Source of the DNA: an uncultured Lachnospiraceae bacterium
Lineage (GTDB): Bacteria; Bacillota; Clostridia; Lachnospirales; Lachnospiraceae
Length of the DNA stretch: 21,992 nucleotides
Direction: 5' to 3'
Assembly: GCA_949076555.1 (NCBI GenBank)
Contig: CARUOB010000037.1
Coordinates: 7,945-29,936 of the forward strand
The first letter of the stretch is position 1, and each line of letters begins with the position of its first letter. Both the position numbers and the translations under genes were made by a program. Below are positions 1 through 7,465 of the stretch, in pieces. Below the pieces are notes generated by a model. It did no database searches. It was not told the origin of the DNA and worked only from the letters and a program-made list of their open reading frames with translations.

Positions 1-64
1 TCAAAATCGGAAAAGCTGACCGGAGATATGCTCGATGGTTCTGTTGTTTTTTGTCAAAATACCG

Positions 65-1453
65 CTACTGTAAAATAGTCAACAGCTTTTCAATACTTTT
101 ATTAGCTTCCGCAATCATTTCGTGGCCGGCCTTCAGAACAATGTTTAAATTCGTGAAGTTAATCATTTCCGAAGAAATATCCGTATCACGAATATTGGCT
201 TCCGATGACTCCAGCTTTTCGATAATATTTTCCTCATTGTATATCGTATGTTCTAAGCGGTTCTGCTGGGCGCCGATATTACTGCGGTTCTCCGTAATTG
301 CCTGCAAGGCGTTTTTGGCGCGGGTGATCGAGTATCCCGCACTTTCCACCGTTGTCACATCGTATCCCGAAAGCGATAATAGTTCTGTATTCATTCTGCC
401 GATGGTCAGCCAGAGGCCGGAGTCATATTCACATCCTGACTGAATCCACAGCTCTTCGTCTATTCCGACCGGCACAGGCGGATAGACAGTGCCTATTTCC
501 ATATCGCAAAAATAAGCCTGTTCCTTTTCGCCCTGTGACCATGCATTGTTGTCGACATCATAAATATATAACACCGAATCTTTGTAGCCAAATTCCACAT
601 GGCTGATATCATTTTGGGGTTCGCATAAGGCATCTACCATATACTTGCAAAACTCTTTCGGATCGCTATAGTAAGAGCCGTCAGGCTTTTTAAGGCCGAT
701 ATTCAGTTCGTGGGAGTTTTTCCCGGACGGCGTATTGGTAAGGGTGACGCCCACATCATCCGTAAAGTTGACGGTAGTGGGGCAGCAGTTTGTACAACAG
801 TTTACAAAAAAGGTAGTGCCGGAGAGATCCTTTATGTTATTCAATTTCCCCATATCAATATGTACGCTGACATAAGGGTTTCCGTTATTTAACGTGGAAG
901 TGGATTGTGTGACATCGCCCGGTTTTAATGCTTCCTGCATGTAACCGGTTTTAGAGATGCTATCACCAAATAGTTTAAAAAAATCACCGCTCGTAGACGG
1001 CTTTGTCACGGTCGTTCCCTCGGAGTCAACCGCCTCGTTTCCCTTGAAAATAGCCAGGCCATTATATAAAGTAGTGTCCGCGATACGATCGATTTCCTTT
1101 ATAAGCTGATCTGCCTCCTGCTGGAGAAAGTGACGGTCTGTATCGCTCTCCGTGCCGTTGGCCGCCTGCACTGCCAATTTGTTGAGCCGCTGTATGATAT
1201 CGGTGACTTCGTTCAAAGCGCCGTCGGCAATCTTACATAAGTTCACGGCCTCTTTCGCATTTTCCACCCCTTTGTTGAGTCCCCTGATCTGCCTGCGCAT
1301 TTTTTCGGAAAGGGAAAGACCGGCCGGATCGTCAGCCGCGCGCATGATCCGATAACCGGAAGAAACCCGGCTTGTGGATTTTGCAAACTCTTTTGCATTG
1401 TTGTTTGTCAGTCGTATGGCATTTAATGCCTGTATATTGTTTAGAATAATCAT
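65..1453 (-). CDS. Flagellin with cysteine-rich variable domain
   Basis: Structural subunit of the flagellar filament, exported by the flagellar type III system. The 462-residue product has a typical N-terminal D0/D1 region (about residues 1-140; SSGYRI, ADDPAGL and a heptad-rich helix) and a C-terminal D1/D0 region (about 370-462, ending in LLTILQ). The middle section (about 150-365) is the variable surface-exposed part. It holds a CCTNCC motif at residues 218-223 and four further cysteines, with one more in the N-terminal helix; nine Cys in total is unusual, since flagellins are generally cysteine-poor. The start is supported by a GGGAGG ribosome binding site just upstream. A sigma-28-like promoter lies about 80 bases upstream. 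The gene is divergent from the DUF6240-second flagellin-fliS operon, so it is probably an alternative or minor filament protein. The flagellin call is firm; its role relative to the second flagellin is inference. Confidence 0.95.
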   Translation of the reverse strand: MIILNNIQALNAIRLTNNNAKEFAKSTSRVSSGYRIMRAADDPAGLSLSEKMRRQIRGLNKGVENAKEAVNLCKIADGALNEVTDIIQRLNKLAVQAANGTESDTDRHFLQQEADQLIKEIDRIADTTLYNGLAIFKGNEAVDSEGTTVTKPSTSGDFFKLFGDSISKTGYMQEALKPGDVTQSTSTLNNGNPYVSVHIDMGKLNNIKDLSGTTFFVNCCTNCCPTTVNFTDDVGVTLTNTPSGKNSHELNIGLKKPDGSYYSDPKEFCKYMVDALCEPQNDISHVEFGYKDSVLYIYDVDNNAWSQGEKEQAYFCDMEIGTVYPPVPVGIDEELWIQSGCEYDSGLWLTIGRMNTELLSLSGYDVTTVESAGYSITRAKNALQAITENRSNIGAQQNRLEHTIYNEENIIEKLESSEANIRDTDISSEMINFTNLNIVLKAGHEMIAEANKSIEKLLTILQ

Positions 1454-1533
1454 TTTGCCTCCCTCTTGAAATGATTCATAGAAAATTTTGTATGAAATAT
1501 GCCTTTTCTCAAGAATATATATGATTATTTAAT

Positions 1534-1561
1534 GTATCGGTGACTTTGCCTGTAAAGTTTA
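1534..1561 (-). promoter_or_regulatory. Sigma-28 (FliA/SigD)-type promoter of the leftward flagellin
   Basis: On the minus strand the sequence reads TAAA, 16 bases, then ACCGATAC, close to the flagellar sigma-factor consensus (TAAA, 15-16, GCCGATAA). Transcription would start near 1527, giving a leader of about 75 bases before the flagellin ATG at 1453. This is the arrangement expected for a late flagellar gene. Confidence 0.7.
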
Positions 1562-1620
1562 GCGTTATTCCGGGCAAAATCCCATTCGAAAAGGTTGACG
1601 GAGAAAATGCTTTAAAAGGT

Positions 1621-1647
1621 TAAGAAAAAGCGGTATCGTGCCGAAAT
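1621..1647 (+). promoter_or_regulatory. Possible sigma-28-type promoter of the DUF6240-flagellin-fliS operon
   Basis: The plus strand reads TAAG, 15 bases, then GCCGAAAT: six of eight bases match the GCCGATAA element and three of four match TAAA. The predicted transcript start near 1654 would place the ATG at 1725 about 70 bases downstream. It is weaker than the leftward promoter and partly overlaps the inverted repeat at 1644-1680. Confidence 0.45.
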
Positions 1648-1680
1648 AAAGGGTGAATGTGAGAACATTCGCCTTTATTT
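1644..1680. repeat. Inverted repeat/hairpin with GAGA loop upstream of the DUF6240 gene
   Basis: AAATAAAGG (1644-1652) pairs with CCTTTATTT (1672-1680), and GAATGT (1655-1660) pairs with ACATTC (1665-1670) across the four-base loop GAGA, a GNRA-type sequence. A T-G wobble and one bulged G join the two helices. No long U-run follows on either strand and no gene ends here, so it is unlikely to be a terminator. It could be an operator or a leader hairpin. Confidence 0.6.
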
Positions 1681-1724
1681 GTTATCAAGAATATAAAAAA
1701 TACTACATTTGGTATGAGGTAATT

Positions 1725-4700
1725 ATGAAGATCACTTTTGACCACAACACAGGAAACCAAAATGTAGACAGGGCGACAACTTCATATCGGGACACCCGGA
1801 CGACAAGGACGGATCGGGCGGGTGATTACGCATTAGACATTTCTGGCACAGTTATGGATAACAACGCTTATGGAGGTCACGGAAAGACCGCAGAAGAGGT
1901 TATGCAGGATGCGGCGGCTATTGACGTGGCCACGCAGACGATGGCAGCGATGTCTAATATTATGTCCGAGGAGGATTTTTCCCACTTACAGGAGGAGGGG
2001 TATCATCCCGGAGATATGGAGATGGAACTGGCTGTCACCATTGTCGACACGATCAAAGCGGCGCTTATTCAGGGCGGAACGCAGGTAACAGGCTACACTG
2101 ACAATCTGGACGCGGCTACGCTGGCGCAGATTACAGGGAGCGAGTCCTTTGCGCAGGAGCTTACGAGACAGTTTGCGGCCCATGACATTCCTCTGACGGA
2201 GAAGAATGTGCGGGCGGCAAAGGAGGCTTTTGACAGAGCCATGCAGACGGAGGCGCCTGAGGAAGGCACCGTCAAGTATATGGTGGAGAACCGCATGGAA
2301 CCTACCATTGACAATCTCTACCGGGCGGGCCACAGTGCGGCTTCGGACAGCAGCCGTCAGGGGCGCGGTTACTATGAGGCGGACAATACCGGTTACTATG
2401 CGAAAAAGGCGGAGGACTATAATTGGGAACAGCTTCGACCTCAGATCGAGCATATTCTGGAGGAGGCCGGACTGGATGCCAGCGAGGAGAATGTGCAGAG
2501 TGCCCAGTGGTTGATCGGCGTGGGCGTGCCTTTGACGACAGAGACGGTGAAGGCGCTCCACGAAATTAACCAATCCGGTCATCCGAAGAGTAAAGAAGAG
2601 CTTCTGTCTGTGATTGCGGCGGCGATCTCCGACGGGAAAAAGGCCGGGGATGCGAATCTGGCGGACGGCAGAAGTTCGTTTGAAAAGGCGGCCGACTATA
2701 GAGACGCCTTCGGGAAGATCACGGAAAAGGCGGCCGATCTTGTGGCGGCAGAGGAAAAGGCGTTAAATCTGCGGAACCTGACGAAAGCACAGGAAAAGAT
2801 AGATGCGGGCGAAGCGGCGCAGGAAGTTCCGGCGGCGGTTACCCAGAGGCGTCAGTTGGAAGAAGTCAGGCTGATGATGACCATTGAGGCAAACCGGCAG
2901 TTGATGGCCCGCGGCTACTCCATAGACACGACGGAATTAGAGGCGCTGGTGGAGGCCTTGAAAAAACTGGAGCAGGAGCAGAACCAGAAGCTTTTTGGAG
3001 AATCCGACGCGGCGGCGGCAGCCGGGAAAGCGGCGCTTTACGAGGAAGTACAGACCAAGGTTTCTGAGATTCCTTCTTTGCCTGCGGCAGTGCTTGTGCA
3101 GTATATTGACGGCACGGAAGCCTTTACACTGGACGGTGTACATAGGAACGGCGTTGCGCTTAAGAATGCCTATGAGTCGGCGAGGGAGTCCTATGAGACA
3201 CTGATGACCGCGCCCAGAGCGGATATGGGAGATTCCATACGCAAGGCATTCCGCAATGTGGATGATATTTTGACGGATATGGGGCTTGAGACCAGCGAGG
3301 AGAACCGCAGGGCGGTGCGCATTCTTGGCTACAACAGTATGGATATCACCGATGAAAATATAGATGCGGTGAAGAAATATGACATGGAGCTGCAGCAGAT
3401 GATCCGCAGAATGACTCCGGCAGCGTCTTTGCAGGCTATCCGGGACGGGAAAAATCCGCTTACCATGTCCATGGAGGAGTTAAACCAATATCTGGATGAG
3501 AGCGGCATGGATGACGTGGCGCGGGACGAAAAATTCAGTAAGTATTTATATAAATTAGAAAAGAGCCATGCGGTCAGCGAGCAGGAGAGAGAGGCCTACA
3601 TCGGAATTTACCGCATGTTCCGGCAGCTGGAAAAGTCGGATGACGCGGCGGTCGGCAGTCTCTTAAAGGAAGGGGCGCAAATTTCCTTCAGCAATCTTTT
3701 GACGGCGATGCGCAGCACTAAAAAACAGGGAATGGATTATAAGGTGGACGACGGTTTCGACGGTGTGGACGCCGTGGCGAAAAATAAGTCCATCACCGAT
3801 CAGATTTTGAGCGGCTTCCCGAACTTAGGGCAGGAGAGCGCGGAGGCAGGCCATCAGGAGAGCGGGCAGAGGCAGCGCGATTCGGAAGAGGCAAAGAGCT
3901 ATTACCACATGCTTGCAGGACAGATTGCGGACGGTCTGGAGCCGGAAATGCTTGCGGAGACGAACATTACGAAAGACACGACCATGGAAGAGTTTGCGGA
4001 TGCCCTGCGGCAGCAGACGGTTGACGCATCTTTGGAACAGGCGTATATGCAGGAACAGCTTAGTTCTTACCGCGGTCTGGAAAATGTGGAAGAGGCTGTG
4101 GTGCGTGAGCTGTCGGCATACAGGCAGCCTGTGACGGCCAATAATATGGAGGCGGCTTCGGCGCTGAGGAAAAAACCGGGCGCACTGTATCGGAAACTTC
4201 GTGATTTGGGAGAGAATGCGGGTGTTTCGGAAGGAGAGAGGAAAGCGGAGGCGCTGATCGAGAACCTGACGGATAAAGAGAGCGCGCAGGAAGCCTATGA
4301 GGAGATGCAGGAAACCTTTTCCGGGCTGCTGGATGAGGCGCTGGATCAGGCGGAAAATTATTTGGATCTGCGAACCTTACAGAGCTGCAAGAAGCAGCTT
4401 GCGCTGGCGGGCAGCCTGTCGCGGGAAGAAAATTACCAGATTCCCGTGGAGATTAACGGTGAGCTGACGGCGATTAATCTAAAGGTCTTGCATGGAACCG
4501 GGACGGGGAAAGTGAATGTCACGGTACAGACAGAAGAGTTCGGACAGATCACGGCTAAGTTTACACTCAGAGATCAGCGCGTGTCCGGCTATATCGCCTG
4601 TGAGAGCGGCGAAGGAACCACTTGGCTGCGAGGAAGACAGGAGGATCTGGAAAAAGCGCTGGAGGCTCCGGGAACGGACGGACCGGAGAGAGAAACGGGA

Positions 4701-4835
4701 AGTCTGGTTATTCTGCAGGGCAGAGAGGTAAACGGAGAGGAATACACAGAGGAAGATATAAACGGCGGGGAAGGACAGCAGACGGAGGCGCTTTACGGGA
4801 TTGCGAAAGCGTTTATCACGGCCCTGACGGCATAA
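1725..4835 (+). CDS. Large DUF6240-type flagellar protein with FliK-like C-terminus
   Basis: A 1036-residue protein without signal peptide or membrane segment, rich in Glu, Ala and Gln and mostly helical by composition. I recognise it as the flagellin-linked DUF6240 type known from Lachnospiraceae; its function is not established. Two clear internal repeats of about 43 residues share the pattern G-L-[DE]-x-S-E-E-N followed by T-x-E (coding 2445-2570 and 3252-3383), and a weaker copy lies near 2145-2246. The C-terminal part (about residues 900-985) has the alternating beta-strand pattern of the FliK/Flg_hook C-terminal domain, in which FliK contacts FlhB to switch export specificity. I chose the ATG at 1725, preceded by GAGGT; the frame also opens with a GTG at 1653, inside a hairpin and without a useful ribosome binding site. 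It lies immediately upstream of a flagellin gene. A hook- or rod-length/export-switch role is an inference. Confidence 0.7.
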   Translation: MKITFDHNTGNQNVDRATTSYRDTRTTRTDRAGDYALDISGTVMDNNAYGGHGKTAEEVMQDAAAIDVATQTMAAMSNIMSEEDFSHLQEEGYHPGDMEMELAVTIVDTIKAALIQGGTQVTGYTDNLDAATLAQITGSESFAQELTRQFAAHDIPLTEKNVRAAKEAFDRAMQTEAPEEGTVKYMVENRMEPTIDNLYRAGHSAASDSSRQGRGYYEADNTGYYAKKAEDYNWEQLRPQIEHILEEAGLDASEENVQSAQWLIGVGVPLTTETVKALHEINQSGHPKSKEELLSVIAAAISDGKKAGDANLADGRSSFEKAADYRDAFGKITEKAADLVAAEEKALNLRNLTKAQEKIDAGEAAQEVPAAVTQRRQLEEVRLMMTIEANRQLMARGYSIDTTELEALVEALKKLEQEQNQKLFGESDAAAAAGKAALYEEVQTKVSEIPSLPAAVLVQYIDGTEAFTLDGVHRNGVALKNAYESARESYETLMTAPRADMGDSIRKAFRNVDDILTDMGLETSEENRRAVRILGYNSMDITDENIDAVKKYDMELQQMIRRMTPAASLQAIRDGKNPLTMSMEELNQYLDESGMDDVARDEKFSKYLYKLEKSHAVSEQEREAYIGIYRMFRQLEKSDDAAVGSLLKEGAQISFSNLLTAMRSTKKQGMDYKVDDGFDGVDAVAKNKSITDQILSGFPNLGQESAEAGHQESGQRQRDSEEAKSYYHMLAGQIADGLEPEMLAETNITKDTTMEEFADALRQQTVDASLEQAYMQEQLSSYRGLENVEEAVVRELSAYRQPVTANNMEAASALRKKPGALYRKLRDLGENAGVSEGERKAEALIENLTDKESAQEAYEEMQETFSGLLDEALDQAENYLDLRTLQSCKKQLALAGSLSREENYQIPVEINGELTAINLKVLHGTGTGKVNVTVQTEEFGQITAKFTLRDQRVSGYIACESGEGTTWLRGRQEDLEKALEAPGTDGPERETGSLVILQGREVNGEEYTEEDINGGEGQQTEALYGIAKAFITALTA

Positions 4836-4851
4836 GAAGGAGGAAACAAAA

Positions 4852-5979
4852 ATGAAGATCAGTTATAATGCGCCGGCAATGCGCGCAAGTAATGCATTAA
4901 ATGCGTCAGACAGCAGAGTATCCAAATCTTTGCAGCGTCTTTCATCCGGTTTGAAGGTAACGACGTCAAAGGATGACCCTTCGGGTTATGCAATCGGCAG
5001 AAGAATGAACACGCAGATTACGGGAATCGGCACGGCGACCCAGAGTTCTCAGAACGGTATTTCCGTCATCGAGACGGCGGACGGGGCACTGACGGAAGTG
5101 CATGAAATGCTGCAGAGAATGAATGAGCTGGCAGTTAAGGGTGAGACGGGAACACTCACCACCAGCGACCGGATGACGATCGAGTCGGAGGTAAAACAGC
5201 TCAAGGCGGAAATTACGAGGATTTCTACGGATACGCAGTTTAACGGGCAGACGCTTTTGGACGGTACCTTTGATCTGCGGGGGTATACGGACGATCACCG
5301 GGTTCGGGTTGACTATTACTCGGATGAGGTGATTCGCAAGGAGTATGAGATCAGTGCGACTTCGCTGACGGTTGCTTATAAGGCTGACGGCACGATTGAC
5401 GAAGAAAATACGCTGTATACGGAACCCTCCTCCGCTGATCCGGAGAAGGCATTTCCGGCTGGTGTGAAGATTTCCGAGATAATAGACAACAAGATTACGT
5501 TCACGGGACCGGCGGATTTTGAGCTGACCATCGAGCTTGAGACGGGATTTACGAACGGCCCTGTTACGCTGGATATTACCGGCATCGGCTCCATGGATAT
5601 CCAGACCGGCGCGAATGAGGGACAGCAGCTTGCGATTCGCATTCCTACGATCTCCCTGAACCGGATGAACATGGAAGATATGAGTATGACTACGCAGGAA
5701 GAGTGCGCGGATGCGAATGTAACCATCAAGAACGCAATTCTTTATGTGTCGGATGCACGAAGCAGGCTCGGTGCCTACCAGAATCGTCTGGACCACACAA
5801 TCAACAATCTGGAGGTGTCCAATGAGAACATGACGGCTTCCTACTCCCGTATCATGGACGTGGACATGGCCGAGGAAATGACGGAGTACACCACGGAGCA
5901 GGTGATTTCCCAGGCGGCGGTTTCCATGCTGGCGCAGGCGAACGAGAGACCTTCGCAGGTGTTGCAGTTATTGCAGTAG
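4852..5979 (+). CDS. Flagellin
   Basis: Filament subunit of 375 residues. The N-terminal D0/D1 region (about 1-145) shows the signature series SLQRLSSGLKV, DDPSGYAIG, TADGALTEVHEMLQRMNELA and TQFNGQTLL. The C-terminal region (about 290-375) shows YQNRLDHTINNL, DVDMAEEMTEYT and a terminal LLQ. The roughly 140-residue centre is a modest variable domain with no cysteine motif, unlike the divergent flagellin. A textbook ribosome binding site (AGGAGG) precedes the ATG, 16 bases after the DUF6240 stop, so the two are probably co-transcribed. The fliS-type chaperone follows at once. With its more canonical sequence and chaperone neighbour it is the better candidate for the major filament protein in this window (inference). 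Confidence 0.96.
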   Translation: MKISYNAPAMRASNALNASDSRVSKSLQRLSSGLKVTTSKDDPSGYAIGRRMNTQITGIGTATQSSQNGISVIETADGALTEVHEMLQRMNELAVKGETGTLTTSDRMTIESEVKQLKAEITRISTDTQFNGQTLLDGTFDLRGYTDDHRVRVDYYSDEVIRKEYEISATSLTVAYKADGTIDEENTLYTEPSSADPEKAFPAGVKISEIIDNKITFTGPADFELTIELETGFTNGPVTLDITGIGSMDIQTGANEGQQLAIRIPTISLNRMNMEDMSMTTQEECADANVTIKNAILYVSDARSRLGAYQNRLDHTINNLEVSNENMTASYSRIMDVDMAEEMTEYTTEQVISQAAVSMLAQANERPSQVLQLLQ

Positions 5980-6039
5980 TGCGATAAAAATAACAGAAAC
6001 GTAACGGGTTGAAGATTTTGGGAAAGGCAGATTCACAAT

Positions 6040-6516
6040 ATGACGAAGGAATTAAAGCAGGAATATACCCTGCGGATTACGCAGGCGAATAAGACACAGC
6101 TTATCACCATTTTGTATGAGATGGCGTTGCTCTATGTGGACGAGGCGGCGGAGGCACTGTCCGCACAGGACAGAACGGGGCTTAAGAATGCCGTCCGCAG
6201 GATTCAGGGCTGTATGTGTGAGCTTATGGACTCTCTGCACATGGAGTATGAAGTGGCACACAATCTGCTGCAGCTCTACCTCTATGTCAACAGGGAGGTG
6301 GCGAAGGCGGCTCTGCACAACGATGTGGAAAGTCTGGAGCATGTCCGTCCGGTGCTTGGCAAGCTTTTGGCGGCTTATAAGCAGATTGAGGGACTGGATA
6401 CAAGCGGCCCTGTTATGGGCAACACGCAGACTGTGTATGCAGGGCTTACCTACGGCAGAAACAATTTGACGGAAAATGCCGCGGACCCTTCCGCAAACCG
6501 GGGGTTCTGTGTATAA
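6040..6516 (+). CDS. fliS: Flagellar chaperone FliS
   Basis: FliS binds the C-terminal helix of flagellin in the cytosol, preventing premature polymerisation and delivering it to the export gate. The product (158 residues) has the family's helical-bundle pattern: an N-terminal segment with Tyr and the TQLITILYEMAL helix, a central helix with a short hydrophobic run, and a third helix (about residues 100-120) ending near AYKQIEG. It is somewhat longer than typical FliS (about 125-135 residues) because of a polar, probably disordered tail after residue 125. Its position 60 bases after a flagellin gene supports the assignment. The ribosome binding site (GGAAAGG) is weak and about 12 bases from the ATG. 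It could be a FliS paralogue dedicated to one of the two flagellins. Confidence 0.85.
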   Translation: MTKELKQEYTLRITQANKTQLITILYEMALLYVDEAAEALSAQDRTGLKNAVRRIQGCMCELMDSLHMEYEVAHNLLQLYLYVNREVAKAALHNDVESLEHVRPVLGKLLAAYKQIEGLDTSGPVMGNTQTVYAGLTYGRNNLTENAADPSANRGFCV

Positions 6517-6542
6517 TCGACTGTCCCTTTTTGCGGCGGTCG

Positions 6543-6563
6543 GGAGAATGCAAAGCATTCTCC
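6543..6563. terminator. Hairpin between convergent fliS and DUF2508 genes
   Basis: GGAGAATGC pairs perfectly with GCATTCTCC over an AAA loop. It sits in the 59-base gap between two convergent stop codons, where a bidirectional terminator is expected. It is not followed by a T-run in either direction, so it may be an unusual terminator or an mRNA 3'-end stabiliser. Confidence 0.45.
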
Positions 6564-6575
6564 GCCATGTATGAA

Positions 6576-6863
6576 TTAGGAGAGCGTCAAAGGGCGGTAA
6601 GCCTCGGCGCGTGTTTCTTCAGGCAGCGGATCATTTTCCGCTGCCTTTTGCAGTAAGTATTTATACCGTTTCATCACGGCGTTAAGCTCAAAGATATAGC
6701 AGTCGATCAGATCCGGATCTGTCGCGTTGTCGAATCCGGCGTAGGCGTTTTCCAGTGCATTTCTGGCAAGGCGCAGTTCTTCTCGCAGCGTCATCTTCTG
6801 CCTGTCCACGATTACTTCGTTTTCTGCCGGTATACAGGGACTTTGTCTGAAAATAACTTTCAT
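6576..6863 (-). CDS. DUF2508 family protein (YaaL-like)
   Basis: A 95-residue soluble helical protein of unknown biochemical function. The central and C-terminal parts (about residues 28-75) carry the recognisable DUF2508/YaaL sequence, a helix with LRLARNALENAY followed by the near-invariant TDPDLIDCYIFEL and then KRYKYLL. In Bacillus and many clostridia the gene sits next to bofA; here bofA is also adjacent but on the opposite strand, with a 272-base non-coding region between the starts. The start is supported by an AAGGAAGG ribosome binding site. Nothing in the sequence indicates an enzymatic role. Confidence 0.85.
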   Translation of the reverse strand: MKVIFRQSPCIPAENEVIVDRQKMTLREELRLARNALENAYAGFDNATDPDLIDCYIFELNAVMKRYKYLLQKAAENDPLPEETRAEAYRPLTLS

Positions 6864-7135
6864 ATGGAACCTTCCTTTCGGGTTACTCCTCTTACCTCGG
6901 CATCCGTGCAGAGAATGTCATATGTGAGGCACTCTCCTGCGTGAGACATCGCACTTCCAAGTCAGCCATGCCGAGACGGCAGCGCCGCCTTTGCCGCTGA
7001 GTATTAGAAGTACTTCTCACTCTAGTTTAGGTAAAAATTTCCAGAAATATTCATGTAATATTATGAATAGCCCGTTCATATGTTGTAGAGAGACAGGCAG
7101 GAAGGAGCTTTTGCGGGGCGCTGTGGCGGTCTGCG
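6864..7135. other. Non-coding divergent region with alternative hairpins
   Basis: The 272 bases between the DUF2508 and bofA starts contain an 80-base imperfect hairpin (CTCGGCAT 6896-6903 with ATGCCGAG 6968-6975, then GTGC/GCAC and ATGTC/GACAT inside). Further short arms at 6977-6981 and 6992-6996 can pair in alternative ways. A 12-base perfect palindrome (AGAAGTACTTCT, 7006-7017) and a TATTCAT/ATGAATA inverted repeat (7048-7054 and 7063-7069) follow. I could not match it to a known RNA family and see no convincing consensus promoter. Confidence 0.5.
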
Positions 7136-7420
7136 ATGTATGAAACTATGGGAAATTTAAACGGAGCTATCGTTATATTGGCGGTATGCCTGATTGTGCT
7201 GGCGATAGGCGCAATGGGCAGGAAGGTGGAGTGGCTGGTCAATTTTATTCTGCGGGCGGTTATGGGAACCGTAGGTATTTACGCGATCAATTATATGCTG
7301 GCGGCCAGAGAACTTCAGGTCGCGGTGGGCATCAATCCCTTTACTGTTTTGACATCCGGAGTCCTTGGATTTCCTGGGGTTGCGGTACTTTACGGCATTC
7401 ATTTTTTTAAAATCTTGTGA
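7136..7420 (+). CDS. bofA: Pro-sigma-K processing inhibitor BofA
   Basis: BofA is a small membrane protein that, in sporulating Bacillus, holds the SpoIVFB protease inactive in the mother-cell-derived membrane until the sigma-K checkpoint is satisfied. The 94-residue product has the family layout: an N-terminal hydrophobic segment (about residues 9-27), a short basic loop, a second hydrophobic segment (about 33-55), then the conserved INPFTVLTSGVLGFPGVAVLY motif near the end. Length matches the family (about 85-95). The start is uncertain: neither the ATG at 7136 nor that at 7148 has a good ribosome binding site, and an in-frame CTG at 7121 is also possible. It is the only clear sporulation gene here and implies a spore-former or a recent descendant of one. 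Many Clostridia keep BofA without an obvious SpoIVFA, so its exact target is uncertain. Confidence 0.9.
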   Translation: MYETMGNLNGAIVILAVCLIVLAIGAMGRKVEWLVNFILRAVMGTVGIYAINYMLAARELQVAVGINPFTVLTSGVLGFPGVAVLYGIHFFKIL

Positions 7421-7431
7421 ATAATTTACAA

Positions 7432-7459
7432 TAGACAAATATTTCTGTTGTGTTATAAT
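7432..7459 (+). promoter_or_regulatory. Promoter of the Tad pilus operon
   Basis: TAGACA (7432-7437), a 16-base spacer and a perfect TATAAT (7454-7459) preceded by TG one base upstream form an extended -10, sigma-A-type promoter. It begins 12 bases after the bofA stop. The predicted transcript start near 7466 gives a leader of about 135 bases before the first pilus gene. Confidence 0.7.
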
Positions 7460-7465
7460 TCAAGT

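Noticed and set aside
46..53. T-run near the left edge as an intrinsic terminator
   Set aside because: No convincing hairpin precedes it in the visible 45 bases, and the flagellin to its right is read in the other direction. Positions 1-64 show no supportable feature.
1653..1724. Upstream GTG start extending the DUF6240 protein by 24 residues
   Set aside because: The GTG lies within a hairpin arm and at the predicted transcript start, has no usable ribosome binding site, and the added residues do not resemble the rest. ATG 1725 has GAGGT upstream.
1986..2582. Open frame of 198 codons antisense to the DUF6240 gene
   Set aside because: Arg/Leu/His-rich translation typical of a shadow frame; no start site, no recognisable motif, and the sense protein is coherent throughout.
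4966..5796. 276-codon antisense frame over the second flagellin
   Set aside because: The sense strand encodes an intact flagellin with all conserved blocks; the antisense translation has no domain and no ribosome binding site.
6896..7000. SRP RNA or 6S RNA in the DUF2508-bofA intergenic region
   Set aside because: The apical GUCAG...AGCAG signature of bacterial SRP RNA is absent (only GUCAG and CGGCAGC appear), and I could not draw the 6S central bubble. Kept only as an unclassified structured region.
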